A DNA stretch of 64,000 nucleotides from Comamonas sp. BIGb0124. Lineage in GTDB: Bacteria; Pseudomonadota; Gammaproteobacteria; Burkholderiales; Burkholderiaceae_C. The notes beneath the pieces were generated by a model. It saw only the letters and a program-made list of their open reading frames with translations. It was not told where the DNA came from and ran no database searches. Below, in pieces: positions 49,900 through 58,272 of the stretch (position 1 is the stretch's first letter; each line of letters begins with the position of its first letter). The translations under genes and the position numbers were made by a program. The stretch covers positions 310,001 through 374,000 of the forward strand of contig NZ_RJVF01000009.1 in the NCBI RefSeq assembly GCF_003752175.1, in the 5' to 3' direction.

Positions 49900-51048
49900 A
49901 TGGACATGAAGGTACAGCGCAGCTTTCCCAAGATCACGGACAACGGGCTGGACGATCTCCGCCAACGCATCGGCGTCAAGATCGGCCAGACCGCCGAGCC
50001 CTGGTGCCACGAAGCGACGCGAGACAACATCCGCCATTACGCGCATGGCATCGGCGACGACAATCCGCTTTGGTGCGATCCCGCCTATGCAGCCAAATCG
50101 CATTACGGCGGCATCGTGGCCCTGCCGAGCTTTCTGTTTTCGACGAGCCGTATCGTTTCGGGCTATGTCGGCGGCCTGCCGGGTGTGCACGCGATGTGGT
50201 CGGGTGCCGATTGGACCTGGCACAAGCCGGTCTTCCGCAACGACGAGATCCACACGGAAGCCCATCTGAAAGACCTGGTGGAACACCAGACCCGTTTTGC
50301 GGGCCGGGCGATCCAGCAGATCTACCACGTCGATTTCTTCAACCAGAGCGGCGACAAGGTCGCGGAAGCCGACAGCTGGTGTTTCCGAACCGAGCGGGAT
50401 CATGCCCGCGAACAGGGCACGAAATACCAGGAGGCGCGTGAACGCGGTCCTCGCACCTACACCGATGAAGAATTGGGCGAAGCCTACAAACTCTACCGGG
50501 ACGAGGAAATCCGCGGAGCCGTTCCGCGCTACTGGGAAGACGTCAACGAAGGCGATGCCCTGCCGGTGATGTTCAAGGGACCGATGACGGTCACCGGCTT
50601 CATCGCCTACGCCCAGGGCTGGGGTGGCCTGTACATCCGCGCCAACAAGCTGGCCTGGCAGTTGATCGATGCCCATCCGGGTGTCGGCATCAAGAACCGC
50701 TTCGGCATTCCGGATGTCCCCGAGCGTGTGCATTGGGAAGAGGATTTTGCACTCGAAGTCGGCGCCCCCGGTGCTTACGACTACGGCCCGGAACGCACTT
50801 CGTGGCTCACCCATCACCTGACCAACTGGATGGGCGACACGGGCTTCCTGCACAAGGCGAGCTGCAAGATCCGCCGCCACAATCCCGAGGGCGACATGCT
50901 GTTCATCAAGGGCAAGGTGGTGCGCAAGTATGTTCAGGACGGCAAGTCCATGGTGGACATCGAACAGGTGGCCCACAACCAGGACGACGAGCTGTCGGTG
51001 ATCGGCGGCGGCACGATCATTCTCCCGACGCGCCAGGCACGGCCATGA
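49900..51048 (+). CDS. Double-hotdog MaoC-type dehydratase-like protein
   Basis: A 382-residue protein containing two hotdog domains. The first, with PWCHEATRDNIRHYAHGIGDDNPLW, is like the FAS1-like/N-terminal MaoC dehydratase domain; the second ends in VDIEQVAHNQDDELSVIGGGTIILP. Proteins of this class hydrate or dehydrate acyl-CoA esters (enoyl-CoA or mesaconyl-CoA hydratases are relatives). CAGGAG lies 9 bp before the ATG. The stop overlaps the next start by 4 bp (ATGA). Second gene of the operon; the reaction is inferred from context. Confidence 0.8.
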   Translation: MDMKVQRSFPKITDNGLDDLRQRIGVKIGQTAEPWCHEATRDNIRHYAHGIGDDNPLWCDPAYAAKSHYGGIVALPSFLFSTSRIVSGYVGGLPGVHAMWSGADWTWHKPVFRNDEIHTEAHLKDLVEHQTRFAGRAIQQIYHVDFFNQSGDKVAEADSWCFRTERDHAREQGTKYQEARERGPRTYTDEELGEAYKLYRDEEIRGAVPRYWEDVNEGDALPVMFKGPMTVTGFIAYAQGWGGLYIRANKLAWQLIDAHPGVGIKNRFGIPDVPERVHWEEDFALEVGAPGAYDYGPERTSWLTHHLTNWMGDTGFLHKASCKIRRHNPEGDMLFIKGKVVRKYVQDGKSMVDIEQVAHNQDDELSVIGGGTIILPTRQARP

Positions 51049-52277
51049 GCGAAGCCCGAGCAGGGGCCCTGCAGGGGCTGAAGGTGGTGGATCTGACCCG
51101 GGTCCTTGCAGGGCCCTTGTGCACCCAGATGCTTGCGGACCACGGCGCGGAGGTGGTGAAGGTGGAGCCACCGTCCGGCGACGAGACCCGCAAGCTCCTG
51201 CCCCCGGTCACGCCGAGCCGGCAATCCGCTTATTTTTCGGCGCTGAACCGGGGCAAACAATCGATCAGCCTCGATCTGTCCACCCCTGACGGCCAGGACG
51301 TGCTCCACGCCTTGCTGTCGGATGCCGATGTGCTGGTGGAGAACTTCGTTCCCGGCACGCTCGAGCGCTGGGGGCTGGGCTACGAGCAGGCGCTGGCGGC
51401 CCGTTATCCCGCCCTGGTGTTCTGCAGCATCAGCGGTTTTGGACCCGATGGTCCGCTGGGCAGCCTGCCGGGCTACGACGCCGTGCTGCAAGCCGCGTGC
51501 GGCTTGATGAGCATCAACGGCGATGCGGCGTCGGGGCCCACGAAACTGGGCATTCCGGTGGTCGACCATCTCACCGGCTACGTTGCGCTCTCGGGTTTGT
51601 TGATGGCGTTGCGGGCGAGGGACCGCGACGGCCAGGGCCAGCGTGTCGAGGTGACGCTCTACGACACCGCCATCAGCCTGCTGCTGCCGCACGCCGCCAA
51701 CTGGATCTACTCGGGCGAATGCCCCAGGCCTCTGGGCAGCGCGCATCCCAATATCGCGCCCTACGACAAGATCCGGGCCGCCGACGGGGACGTGTTCGTC
51801 GGGGTCGTCAACGACGGCCAGTTCAGAAGGTTCTGTGCGGCGATCGGCCGCGAGTCGCTGGTGGCCGACGTGCGTTTTTCGAACAACGAGAAACGGGTCA
51901 CGCACAGGACGGCCCTGAAATCCGAGATCGAATCGGTCACCGGCACGTGGCCGGCCGAAGGACTCGCGCAGACGCTGATGAAGGCCGGGGTGCCGGCGGC
52001 CTGTGTCAACAACGTCGCTGCGGCATTGAATCATCCGCACACCGCCCACCGCGAACTGCTGGTGCACGGGGAGGGCGGCTACACCGGCCTGCGATCGCCG
52101 ATGAAATTGATGGGCACGCCTGCCGTTCCGGGACGCGCGCCGCCGGCCTTCGACCAGGATCGGCAGGCCATCCTCGCGCGGATCGGGGCTTCGGAAAGGG
52201 ATTTCCGCGTTGACGTCGCTGCCGCTTCCCGTGAATCTGCATCGACCCGAGAGGTGCAGGAGGTTCACATGAAGTAG
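51045..52277 (+). CDS. CaiB/BaiF (class III) CoA-transferase
   Basis: A 410-residue class III CoA-transferase. GLKVVDLTRVLAGPLCTQMLADHGAEVVKVE and NRGKQSISLDLS are shown here by their key parts LAGPLCTQML, GAEVVKVEPP and NRGKQSISLDL. The catalytic Asp is in LPGYDAVLQAACG (about residue 148). SEARAGALQGLKV is the start, overlapping the maoC stop by 4 bp. Such enzymes swap CoA between acids and often work next to a dehydratase or decarboxylase. Third gene of the operon. Confidence 0.88.
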   Translation: MSEARAGALQGLKVVDLTRVLAGPLCTQMLADHGAEVVKVEPPSGDETRKLLPPVTPSRQSAYFSALNRGKQSISLDLSTPDGQDVLHALLSDADVLVENFVPGTLERWGLGYEQALAARYPALVFCSISGFGPDGPLGSLPGYDAVLQAACGLMSINGDAASGPTKLGIPVVDHLTGYVALSGLLMALRARDRDGQGQRVEVTLYDTAISLLLPHAANWIYSGECPRPLGSAHPNIAPYDKIRAADGDVFVGVVNDGQFRRFCAAIGRESLVADVRFSNNEKRVTHRTALKSEIESVTGTWPAEGLAQTLMKAGVPAACVNNVAAALNHPHTAHRELLVHGEGGYTGLRSPMKLMGTPAVPGRAPPAFDQDRQAILARIGASERDFRVDVAAASRESASTREVQEVHMK

Positions 52278-52395
52278 GACCCGGCACCTTGGCGATCGGC
52301 ACTCTCGGCTTTCCTCTGCGGCGGATTCGGTCCGGCCTGGACACGAAAGCCTGCGAACCGGAGAAGTTCGCACAACAAACGATATGGAGACAGAC

Positions 52396-53358
52396 ATGAG
52401 ACTGATGACACTTGCAGTGGCCTGTGCGGCATGCCTATTCGCATCCCCCGTGCTTCATGCCGAGACTTATCCATCGCGGCCGATAAGAATCATCGTGGCC
52501 TATCCCGCCGGGCAGGGAACCGACATCGCCACCCGCTATCTGGCCGACCAGGTCGGCCGGGATCTCGGCCAGCCCATCGTGATCGACAACCGGCCGGGCG
52601 CCGGCGGCAATCTCGGCACCGACATGACCGCCAAATCGGCGCCGGACGGCTACACGCTGACCATGGGAACCAATGCCACGCATGTGCTCAACGAGTTCCT
52701 CTATTCCAATCTGTCGTACAGCCCCGCCAACGATTTCGAGCCCATCCTCATGGTCGGCACCTTTCCCATGGTGCTGGCCGTCGAGCAGCATTCGCCGTTC
52801 ACGACCGTGCAGCAGTTGCTGGCCGCGGTCAAGTCCAAGCCCAGGGCGGCCGACATCGCGATGCCCAGCACCAGCGCGCGGCTGGTGGTCGAACTGCTCA
52901 AGGAGACCTCGGGCGCACAGCTGTTCGGTGTGCCCTACAAGGGATCGGGCGCGGCCATCACCGACCTCATGGGGAGCCAGTTGCCCGCGATCGTCGACAC
53001 CCCGACCAGCCTGCGGCCCCATATCGCCGCAGGAAAAATCAGGCCGCTGGCGCTGACCTCGAAGCAGGAAAGCCCACTGATGCCCGGGGTTCCGACCATT
53101 GCCGAGCAGGGCTTCTCGGGTTTCGAGGTCATCGCCTGGAACGCGCTCTACGCTCCCAAGGGCACTTCCAAGGAGATCGTGGGCAAACTCAATGCGGCCT
53201 TCAACCGAGCCTTGTCGAAACCCGAGACGCGGCAGAAGCTGCTCGAGTTCGGTTTCGAGCCGGCAGGCGGCAGTGCCGAGACGCTGAGTGCCTTCGGCAA
53301 GCAGGAGCGGACCAAGTGGCAGGGCGTGATTTCCGCTGCGGGCCTGAAGGTCGACTGA
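52396..53358 (+). CDS. Bug-type tripartite tricarboxylate transporter solute-binding protein
   Basis: A 320-residue periplasmic protein with a Sec signal peptide (MRLMTLAVACAACLFASPVLHA). YPSRPIRIIVAYPAGQGTDIATRYLA and DNRPGAGGNLGTDMTAKSAPDGYTL are the two conserved Bug loops, given here as RIIVAYPAGQGTD and PGAGGNLGT. Bug proteins bind carboxylates; many are orphans with no TctAB permease nearby, as here. GGAG lies 6 bp before 52396; an ATG at 52384 is also in frame. Probably captures the substrate of this operon. Confidence 0.88.
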   Translation: MRLMTLAVACAACLFASPVLHAETYPSRPIRIIVAYPAGQGTDIATRYLADQVGRDLGQPIVIDNRPGAGGNLGTDMTAKSAPDGYTLTMGTNATHVLNEFLYSNLSYSPANDFEPILMVGTFPMVLAVEQHSPFTTVQQLLAAVKSKPRAADIAMPSTSARLVVELLKETSGAQLFGVPYKGSGAAITDLMGSQLPAIVDTPTSLRPHIAAGKIRPLALTSKQESPLMPGVPTIAEQGFSGFEVIAWNALYAPKGTSKEIVGKLNAAFNRALSKPETRQKLLEFGFEPAGGSAETLSAFGKQERTKWQGVISAAGLKVD

Positions 53359-53367
53359 GTGGCCGCC

Positions 53368-53856
53368 ATGACGCCTTCACGAGAAAACGCAGAGCCCGGG
53401 GCGGTCCGGGAACTCGAGGCCAAGCTGTATGCGGACGGCTGGCGGCGGCACGATTCCACCGGATTCCTCAACGCCTGCGGACCGCTCTGGACGCGGCGGG
53501 AAGACGGCGAGTGGGGTTACGGCATGCTGGCGACATCGCGGCATCTGAATCCGGCCGGGGTTCTTCACGGCGGCGCGCTGCTCACGCTGGTGGACCATGC
53601 CGTGAGCACCGTGGCCTGGCAGGCGTGCGGCCGCATACCCTGTCTCACCCTTCAACTGGACGGGCATTTCGTCGGCGCAGTGGCGCCGCTGAGTTTCGTC
53701 GAGGTGAGGGCGGCCGTGCGCCAACGCACCCGCGGCCTGGTGTTTCTCCATGCCTGCGCAGCCGTCGGCGAGGTCCCTGTTTTCCAGGCGCAGGCCATCA
53801 TGAAGATCGTCCAGCCGAAACGACCCGAGGCGATCGAGTCGGGGCCATCGGCATGA
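53368..53856 (+). CDS. Hotdog-fold acyl-CoA thioesterase (PaaI family)
   Basis: A 162-residue protein. RHLNPAGVLHGGALLTLVDHAVSTVA carries the hotdog thioesterase motif N-x-x-G-x-x-H-G-G and the helix that follows, in the PaaI/4HBT manner. It would release free acid from a CoA ester, perhaps a side product of the pathway. A GTG at 53359 is another possible start, placing it 1 bp after the Bug stop. Fifth gene of the operon. Confidence 0.82.
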   Translation: MTPSRENAEPGAVRELEAKLYADGWRRHDSTGFLNACGPLWTRREDGEWGYGMLATSRHLNPAGVLHGGALLTLVDHAVSTVAWQACGRIPCLTLQLDGHFVGAVAPLSFVEVRAAVRQRTRGLVFLHACAAVGEVPVFQAQAIMKIVQPKRPEAIESGPSA

Positions 53857-53951
53857 ACCTGCATGCCCCCCCGTGGATGCCGTGGGGCCCGCCGGCTTCG
53901 GGTAAGCTCGTTGCACCGACGAAACGTCGTCGCCAACAGACAGCGAGCCAT

Positions 53952-54731
53952 ATGCCAGTTGATGGGCCAACGAAAGCGAAGGACGTCAGGGTGCGTCCGG
54001 TCCCCGCGGTGAGTCGCTCGATCGCCATCCTGAGGCTGCTCGGCGAGGCCAGGCCGGGGCTGGGCGTGAAAGCGATCGCCGACCGGCTGGGCCTGGTGCC
54101 GAGCACATGCCTGCACATCCTGCGGGTGCTGGTCGAAGAGAACCTGGTCCAGATCGAGCCTGCGACCAAGCGTTATTCGCTGGCCGCCGGCATGATCAGC
54201 CTGGCCCGAAGCGTTCTGGACGGCGGCAGTTTCGCCAGCCGGGTGCAGCCGGGTCTCGATCGCCTGGCCACGGCACACGGCGTGACCGCCATGGGTGTCG
54301 AGGTGACGTCGCATCACAGCGTCATCGTGCTGGCGCTGTCCAAGTCGAATCAGCCTTTCCGGCTGCATACGGATGTGGGGAGTCAATTCTCGAGTCTGGT
54401 GAGTGCAACCGGCAGATTGGTCGCCGCCCAGGGCGACTACACCGATGCCAAGCTCAAGAAGATCTTTTCGGCGATCCAATGGGACGATGCGCCGACCTTT
54501 GCGCGCTGGAAGGACGAGGTCAAGCTGGCCCGGGAACAGCAGTGGGCCCTGGACCGCGACCATTTCGTGCGGGGCCTCAGTGTCGTGGCGCTGCCTTGTT
54601 TCGGTTCGGCCGGCCAGCTCACGCACACGATCGTCGCCGTGGGGCTGAGCAGCCTGATGGACTCCGGGACGGTGGGCAAGCTGGTTCACGACATGCGGCT
54701 CGAAGTCAAGGCGCTGTCGGGCGGGCAGTGA
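53952..54731 (+). CDS. IclR-family transcriptional regulator
   Basis: A 259-residue regulator. VPAVSRSIAILRLLGE and KAIADRLGLVPSTCLHILRVLVEENLVQ form the winged HTH (about residues 20-70); the C-terminal half is the IclR ligand domain. It follows the thioesterase in the same direction, so it probably regulates the operon and its own synthesis. The start MPVDGPTKAKDVRVR at 53952 was preferred to 53853 because the extra 33 residues are not IclR-like. A small CGACG-AAA-CGTCG repeat lies upstream (about 53918-53930). Confidence 0.85.
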   Translation: MPVDGPTKAKDVRVRPVPAVSRSIAILRLLGEARPGLGVKAIADRLGLVPSTCLHILRVLVEENLVQIEPATKRYSLAAGMISLARSVLDGGSFASRVQPGLDRLATAHGVTAMGVEVTSHHSVIVLALSKSNQPFRLHTDVGSQFSSLVSATGRLVAAQGDYTDAKLKKIFSAIQWDDAPTFARWKDEVKLAREQQWALDRDHFVRGLSVVALPCFGSAGQLTHTIVAVGLSSLMDSGTVGKLVHDMRLEVKALSGGQ

Positions 54732-54779
54732 TGCCGAGCCTGCCGAAACACCGCCCGGCCCCGTGTGCGGATCTCGGCC

Positions 54780-55283
54780 TCAGTCTTTTTCCGAACCGGC
54801 GTCGGCGGCCGAACCGGATTGCTCGTGATGGGCAATGACCTTCTTCATCAGCCGGATGAATGCCTGGCGCTCGGTTGCCGACAGCGGCTCCAGCATGCGG
54901 TCCTGCGCCTGCAGCACAGGGGGAATCACGGCATCGAGCAACGCGCTGCCGTCGGGGGTGAGATTGAGCAGCCTGACGCGCCGGTCCTGCGCTGAAAAAC
55001 TCCGTTTGAGCAGACCCCGGGCCTCCAGCCGGTCGATGACGCCGCCGATCGTGGAGGTGTCGAAACTGACCGAGCGGGCCAGCGTGCGCTGGTCGATGCC
55101 CGGCTGATCGGCGACGGTGCGGAGCACCGCGAACTGCACCGGTGTGACGGCCGAAGCCTCGGTTTCCTGCATGAAGACGGCGACGGCGATCTGCTGAAGA
55201 CGCCGGATGCTGTGACCCGGGTAGTTCTCCAGCTCCAGGCTGGGGGACAGGGTGGAAAACTTCAAATCGATCTCGCTCGCCAT
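54780..55283 (-). CDS. mobR: MarR-family regulator, MobR-like
   Basis: A 167-residue MarR-family protein with the winged HTH DQRTLARSVSFDTSTIGGVIDRLEARGLLKR (about residues 62-92) and DRRVRLLNLTPDG wing. It diverges from a MobA-like hydroxylase with a perfect palindrome between. In Comamonas testosteroni the 3-hydroxybenzoate 4-hydroxylase gene mobA is controlled by the MarR-type regulator MobR, so the same pairing is the best reading. Inferred effector: 3-hydroxybenzoate. Confidence 0.8.
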   Translation of the reverse strand: MASEIDLKFSTLSPSLELENYPGHSIRRLQQIAVAVFMQETEASAVTPVQFAVLRTVADQPGIDQRTLARSVSFDTSTIGGVIDRLEARGLLKRSFSAQDRRVRLLNLTPDGSALLDAVIPPVLQAQDRMLEPLSATERQAFIRLMKKVIAHHEQSGSAADAGSEKD

Positions 55284-55326
55284 GGTTAACCCTTGTTGTG
55301 TGCCGTGATTGTCTCATTGCAAAATG

Positions 55327-55340
55327 ATCAGCATGCTGAT
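55327..55340. promoter_or_regulatory. Operator palindrome between mobR-like and mobA-like genes
   Basis: ATCAGCATGCTGAT is a perfect 14-bp palindrome in the 101-bp divergent region, about 45 bp before each start. Size and position fit a MarR dimer site. Confidence 0.65.
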
Positions 55341-55384
55341 GATATGTGTGCTTTTCAATAAAACAGTTTGCTGAAGGACGTTCC

Positions 55385-57310
55385 ATGCAGTTCCATTTCG
55401 ATGGGTTCAGACCGGGAGACCCCCGGGTCTCCGTCGCCAATCCCCACGCGCCGCTGCACGACGGCGATGCCACGCCATCCCAGGTCGATGTGCTCATCGT
55501 GGGCTGCGGTCCCGCCGGGCTGACCCTGGCGGCGCAGCTGGCGGCCTTTCCGGACATCCACACCTGCATCGTCGAGCAGAAGGACGGCCCGTTGCAACTG
55601 GGCCAGGCCGACGGCATCGCCTGCCGGACGATGGAAATGTTCGAGGCCTTCGGTTTCAGCGAACGGGTGCTCCAGGAATCCTGCTGGATCAACGAGGTGA
55701 CGTTCTGGAAACCGGACGAGCGGAATCCGGATGCCATCGCCCGCCATGGCCGGGTGCAGGACACGGAAGACGGCCTGTCGGAGTTCCCGCATGTCGTGCT
55801 GAACCAGGCGCGGGTGCATGACTTCTATCTGGAGCGCATGCGCAACGCGCCGAACCGGCTGGAGCCGCACTATGCGAGGCGGGTCGTCGACATCGAGATC
55901 GATCCACAGGCCGCGGACTATCCGGTCACCGTCCGGCTGGAGCGGCTGGCCGGCCCTCGCCAGGGCGAGGTCGAGACGGTGAAGGCGCGTTATGCCGTCG
56001 GCTGCGACGGTGCGCGCAGCGGCGTGCGCAAAGCCATCGGCCGGCAACTCGTGGGCGATTCGGCCAACCATGCCTGGGGCGTGATGGACGTGCTCGCCGT
56101 CACCGACTTTCCCGATATCCGCCACAAGGTGGCCATACAGTCGGCCCATGGCAACCTGCTGATCATTCCACGCGAAGGCGGCCACCTGGTGCGTTTCTAT
56201 GTGGAGATGGACAAGCTGGGCGAGGCCGAGCGTGTGGCCAGCCGCAACATCACGTCCGATCAGCTCGTCGAGGCGGCGCAGCGCATCCTTTCGCCCTACA
56301 CCCTGGCGGTCAAGGAGGTGCCGTGGTGGTCGGTCTACGAGATCGGCCAGCGCATCTGCGACAAATACGACGACGTGCCGGGAGTCGGGACGGGCGAGCG
56401 TTTTCCGCGCGTGTTCATTGCCGGCGATGCCTGCCATACACACAGCCCGAAGGCGGGTCAGGGCATGAACTTCTCGATGCAGGATACCTTCAATCTGGGT
56501 TGGAAACTGGCGGCGGTGCTGCGGGGTCAGGCCAGGCCGGAATTGCTGCATACCTATTCCGAGGAGCGGCAGGTGGTCGCGCAGGAGCTGATCGATTTCG
56601 ATCGCGAGTGGGCCCGGATGTTCAGCGACCGGCCGCGCCACGAGGAAGAGGGCGGCGCCGCTGCGGGCGTGGACCCCAAGGCGTTCCAGGCTTATTTCGA
56701 ACAGCATGGCCGATTCACGGCCGGTGTCGGCACGCATTACCGCCCCTCGCTCATCTGCGGTGAATCGACGCACCAGAATCTGGCCACCGGTTTCGTGATC
56801 GGTACACGCCTGCATTCGGCACCCGTGCTGCGGGTCAGCGATGCCCGACCGGTGCACCTGGGCCACGCGGGCAAGGCCGATGGCCGCTGGCGGCTGTATG
56901 CATTCGCCGGCGCGAACGATCTGCAGGACAGGCAGGCGGGCATTCACGCCTTGTGCGAGTTCCTGTCGCAGTCGCATGATTCGCCTGTTCGTCGCCATAC
57001 GCGTCCCGGCCAGGATGTCGATGCGGTCTTCGATGTGCTGGCGATCTTTCAGCAAAGGCACACCGAGGTGGCCATCGACCATCTGCCCGGCCTGTTGCTG
57101 CCGCCCAAGGGCCGATTCGGCCTGCGGGACTACGAGAAGGTGTTCTGCCCGGATTTCAAGCACGGTCCCGACGTCTTCGATCTGCGCGGCATCGACCGGG
57201 CGCAAGGGGCGCTGGTCGTGGTGCGTCCCGACCAGTACGTCGCGCATGTCCTGCCGCTTGCCGCCCATGCCGAGCTCGCCGCTTTCTTTCGGCGATTCAT
57301 GCTGGATTGA
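55385..57310 (+). CDS. mobA: FAD-dependent aromatic hydroxylase, 3-hydroxybenzoate 4-hydroxylase-like
   Basis: A 641-residue flavoprotein monooxygenase, the length of C. testosteroni MobA. VDVLIVGCGPAGLTLAAQLA (about residues 34-53) is the FAD-binding Rossmann motif; GDACHTHSPKAGQGMNFSMQ is the second FAD/NADPH motif. The C-terminal thioredoxin-like third domain of phenol-hydroxylase relatives follows (PGLLLPPKGRFGLRDYE). MobA turns 3-hydroxybenzoate into protocatechuate. No ring-cleavage dioxygenase is in the window, so the product is handled elsewhere. Regulated by the divergent MarR gene by inference. Confidence 0.85.
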   Translation: MQFHFDGFRPGDPRVSVANPHAPLHDGDATPSQVDVLIVGCGPAGLTLAAQLAAFPDIHTCIVEQKDGPLQLGQADGIACRTMEMFEAFGFSERVLQESCWINEVTFWKPDERNPDAIARHGRVQDTEDGLSEFPHVVLNQARVHDFYLERMRNAPNRLEPHYARRVVDIEIDPQAADYPVTVRLERLAGPRQGEVETVKARYAVGCDGARSGVRKAIGRQLVGDSANHAWGVMDVLAVTDFPDIRHKVAIQSAHGNLLIIPREGGHLVRFYVEMDKLGEAERVASRNITSDQLVEAAQRILSPYTLAVKEVPWWSVYEIGQRICDKYDDVPGVGTGERFPRVFIAGDACHTHSPKAGQGMNFSMQDTFNLGWKLAAVLRGQARPELLHTYSEERQVVAQELIDFDREWARMFSDRPRHEEEGGAAAGVDPKAFQAYFEQHGRFTAGVGTHYRPSLICGESTHQNLATGFVIGTRLHSAPVLRVSDARPVHLGHAGKADGRWRLYAFAGANDLQDRQAGIHALCEFLSQSHDSPVRRHTRPGQDVDAVFDVLAIFQQRHTEVAIDHLPGLLLPPKGRFGLRDYEKVFCPDFKHGPDVFDLRGIDRAQGALVVVRPDQYVAHVLPLAAHAELAAFFRRFMLD

Positions 57311-57347
57311 CGTGACGTGTCCTTTTCCAGGCGCCTTGCGATGCACG

Positions 57348-57383
57348 CGGCACGCCGGACCTTCGAGGGTTCCGGTTGTGCCG
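57348..57383. other. Imperfect hairpin between mobA-like gene and aldolase-family gene
   Basis: CGGCAC, CCGGA and CC pair with GG, TCCGG and GTGCCG around TTCGAG, with two small bulges. No T run follows. Possibly an mRNA stabiliser or attenuator. Confidence 0.35.
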
Positions 57384-57450
57384 TCGTCCACCCCTGCCCA
57401 TCCCTTCCCGCAACTGCGGACCGCTTCCTTCCTTCATCGAAAGCACCATC

Positions 57451-58173
57451 ATGTCCCTCGCCGTCCCTGCAGATCTTGTCGACCCGCTCGTCCTGGCCAA
57501 TCGCATTCTCTATGACCAGGGCGTGGTGGATGGCCTGGGGCATGCCAGCGTCCGCCATCCCACGGAGCCCGGTGTGTTCCTGCTGTCGTGCAACCGGGCA
57601 CCGGGCCTTGTCCGGCGCCAGGACATCACGTGTTACGACTTCGACGGCAACACGCTGTCGGACCAGAAGGAGCGGCCCTACCTCGAGCGTTTCATCCATG
57701 CCGAGATCTACCGCGAGCGCCCCGATGTCATGGCGGTGGTGCACAGCCACTCGCCCAGCGTGATTCCTTTCGCCATCACGCACAACGCGCTGAAGCCGGT
57801 CTTCCACATGTCGGGTTTCCTGGGCGAGGGCTCGGCCCACTTCGAGATCCGCGAGGCCGGCGGCAACACCGACATGCTCATCAGCAGTTCGTACCTCGGT
57901 GCCGCGCTGGCCCGCTCGCTGGGGCGCCACAGCTGCGTGCTGATGCGCGGCCATGGCTCGACGGTGGTCGGCACCTCGTTGCAGCAGGTGGTCTACCGCG
58001 CCATCTATGCCGAAGTGAACGCCAAGCTGCAGCTCGGCGCGCAGGCGCTGGGAGAGATCACGTTCCTCAATGCCGAAGAGGCCCAGCTGTCCTCGGACAT
58101 GAACGACGGGCAACTGCCGCGTTCGTGGAGCCTCTGGGTGCGCCGCCTCGGCGAGATCGACCTCGACCGCTGA
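57451..58173 (+). CDS. Class II aldolase/adducin-family protein
   Basis: A 240-residue metal-dependent aldolase-fold protein. VVHSHSPSV (about residues 95-103) gives two zinc His and LMRGHGSTVVG a third. This family includes fuculose-phosphate aldolases and also aromatic decarboxylases such as 3,4-dihydroxyphthalate decarboxylase. The neighbour makes a hydroxybenzoate, so a decarboxylase on a hydroxylated aromatic acid is a sensible guess, but not shown. It probably shares a transcript with the hydroxylase and the Bug gene. Confidence 0.82.
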   Translation: MSLAVPADLVDPLVLANRILYDQGVVDGLGHASVRHPTEPGVFLLSCNRAPGLVRRQDITCYDFDGNTLSDQKERPYLERFIHAEIYRERPDVMAVVHSHSPSVIPFAITHNALKPVFHMSGFLGEGSAHFEIREAGGNTDMLISSSYLGAALARSLGRHSCVLMRGHGSTVVGTSLQQVVYRAIYAEVNAKLQLGAQALGEITFLNAEEAQLSSDMNDGQLPRSWSLWVRRLGEIDLDR

Positions 58174-58187
58174 GACCCAATCGGCAG

Positions 58188-58212
58188 GCGGCCTGCATCC
58201 CGCGCAGGCCGC
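58188..58212. other. Hairpin between aldolase-family gene and second Bug gene
   Basis: GCGGCCTGC and GCAGGCCGC pair exactly around a 7-nt loop. No T run, so not an ordinary terminator. Confidence 0.35.
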
Positions 58213-58272
58213 ATCGGCGCATCGCGCATCGCGCAGACGAAGACCCCAAGACAACAACCCGGAGACAACGCC

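Noticed and set aside
52431-53850. Long in-frame upstream extension of the IclR gene
   Set aside because: It overlaps the Bug and thioesterase genes in another frame and has no domain; the IclR HTH starts near 53990.
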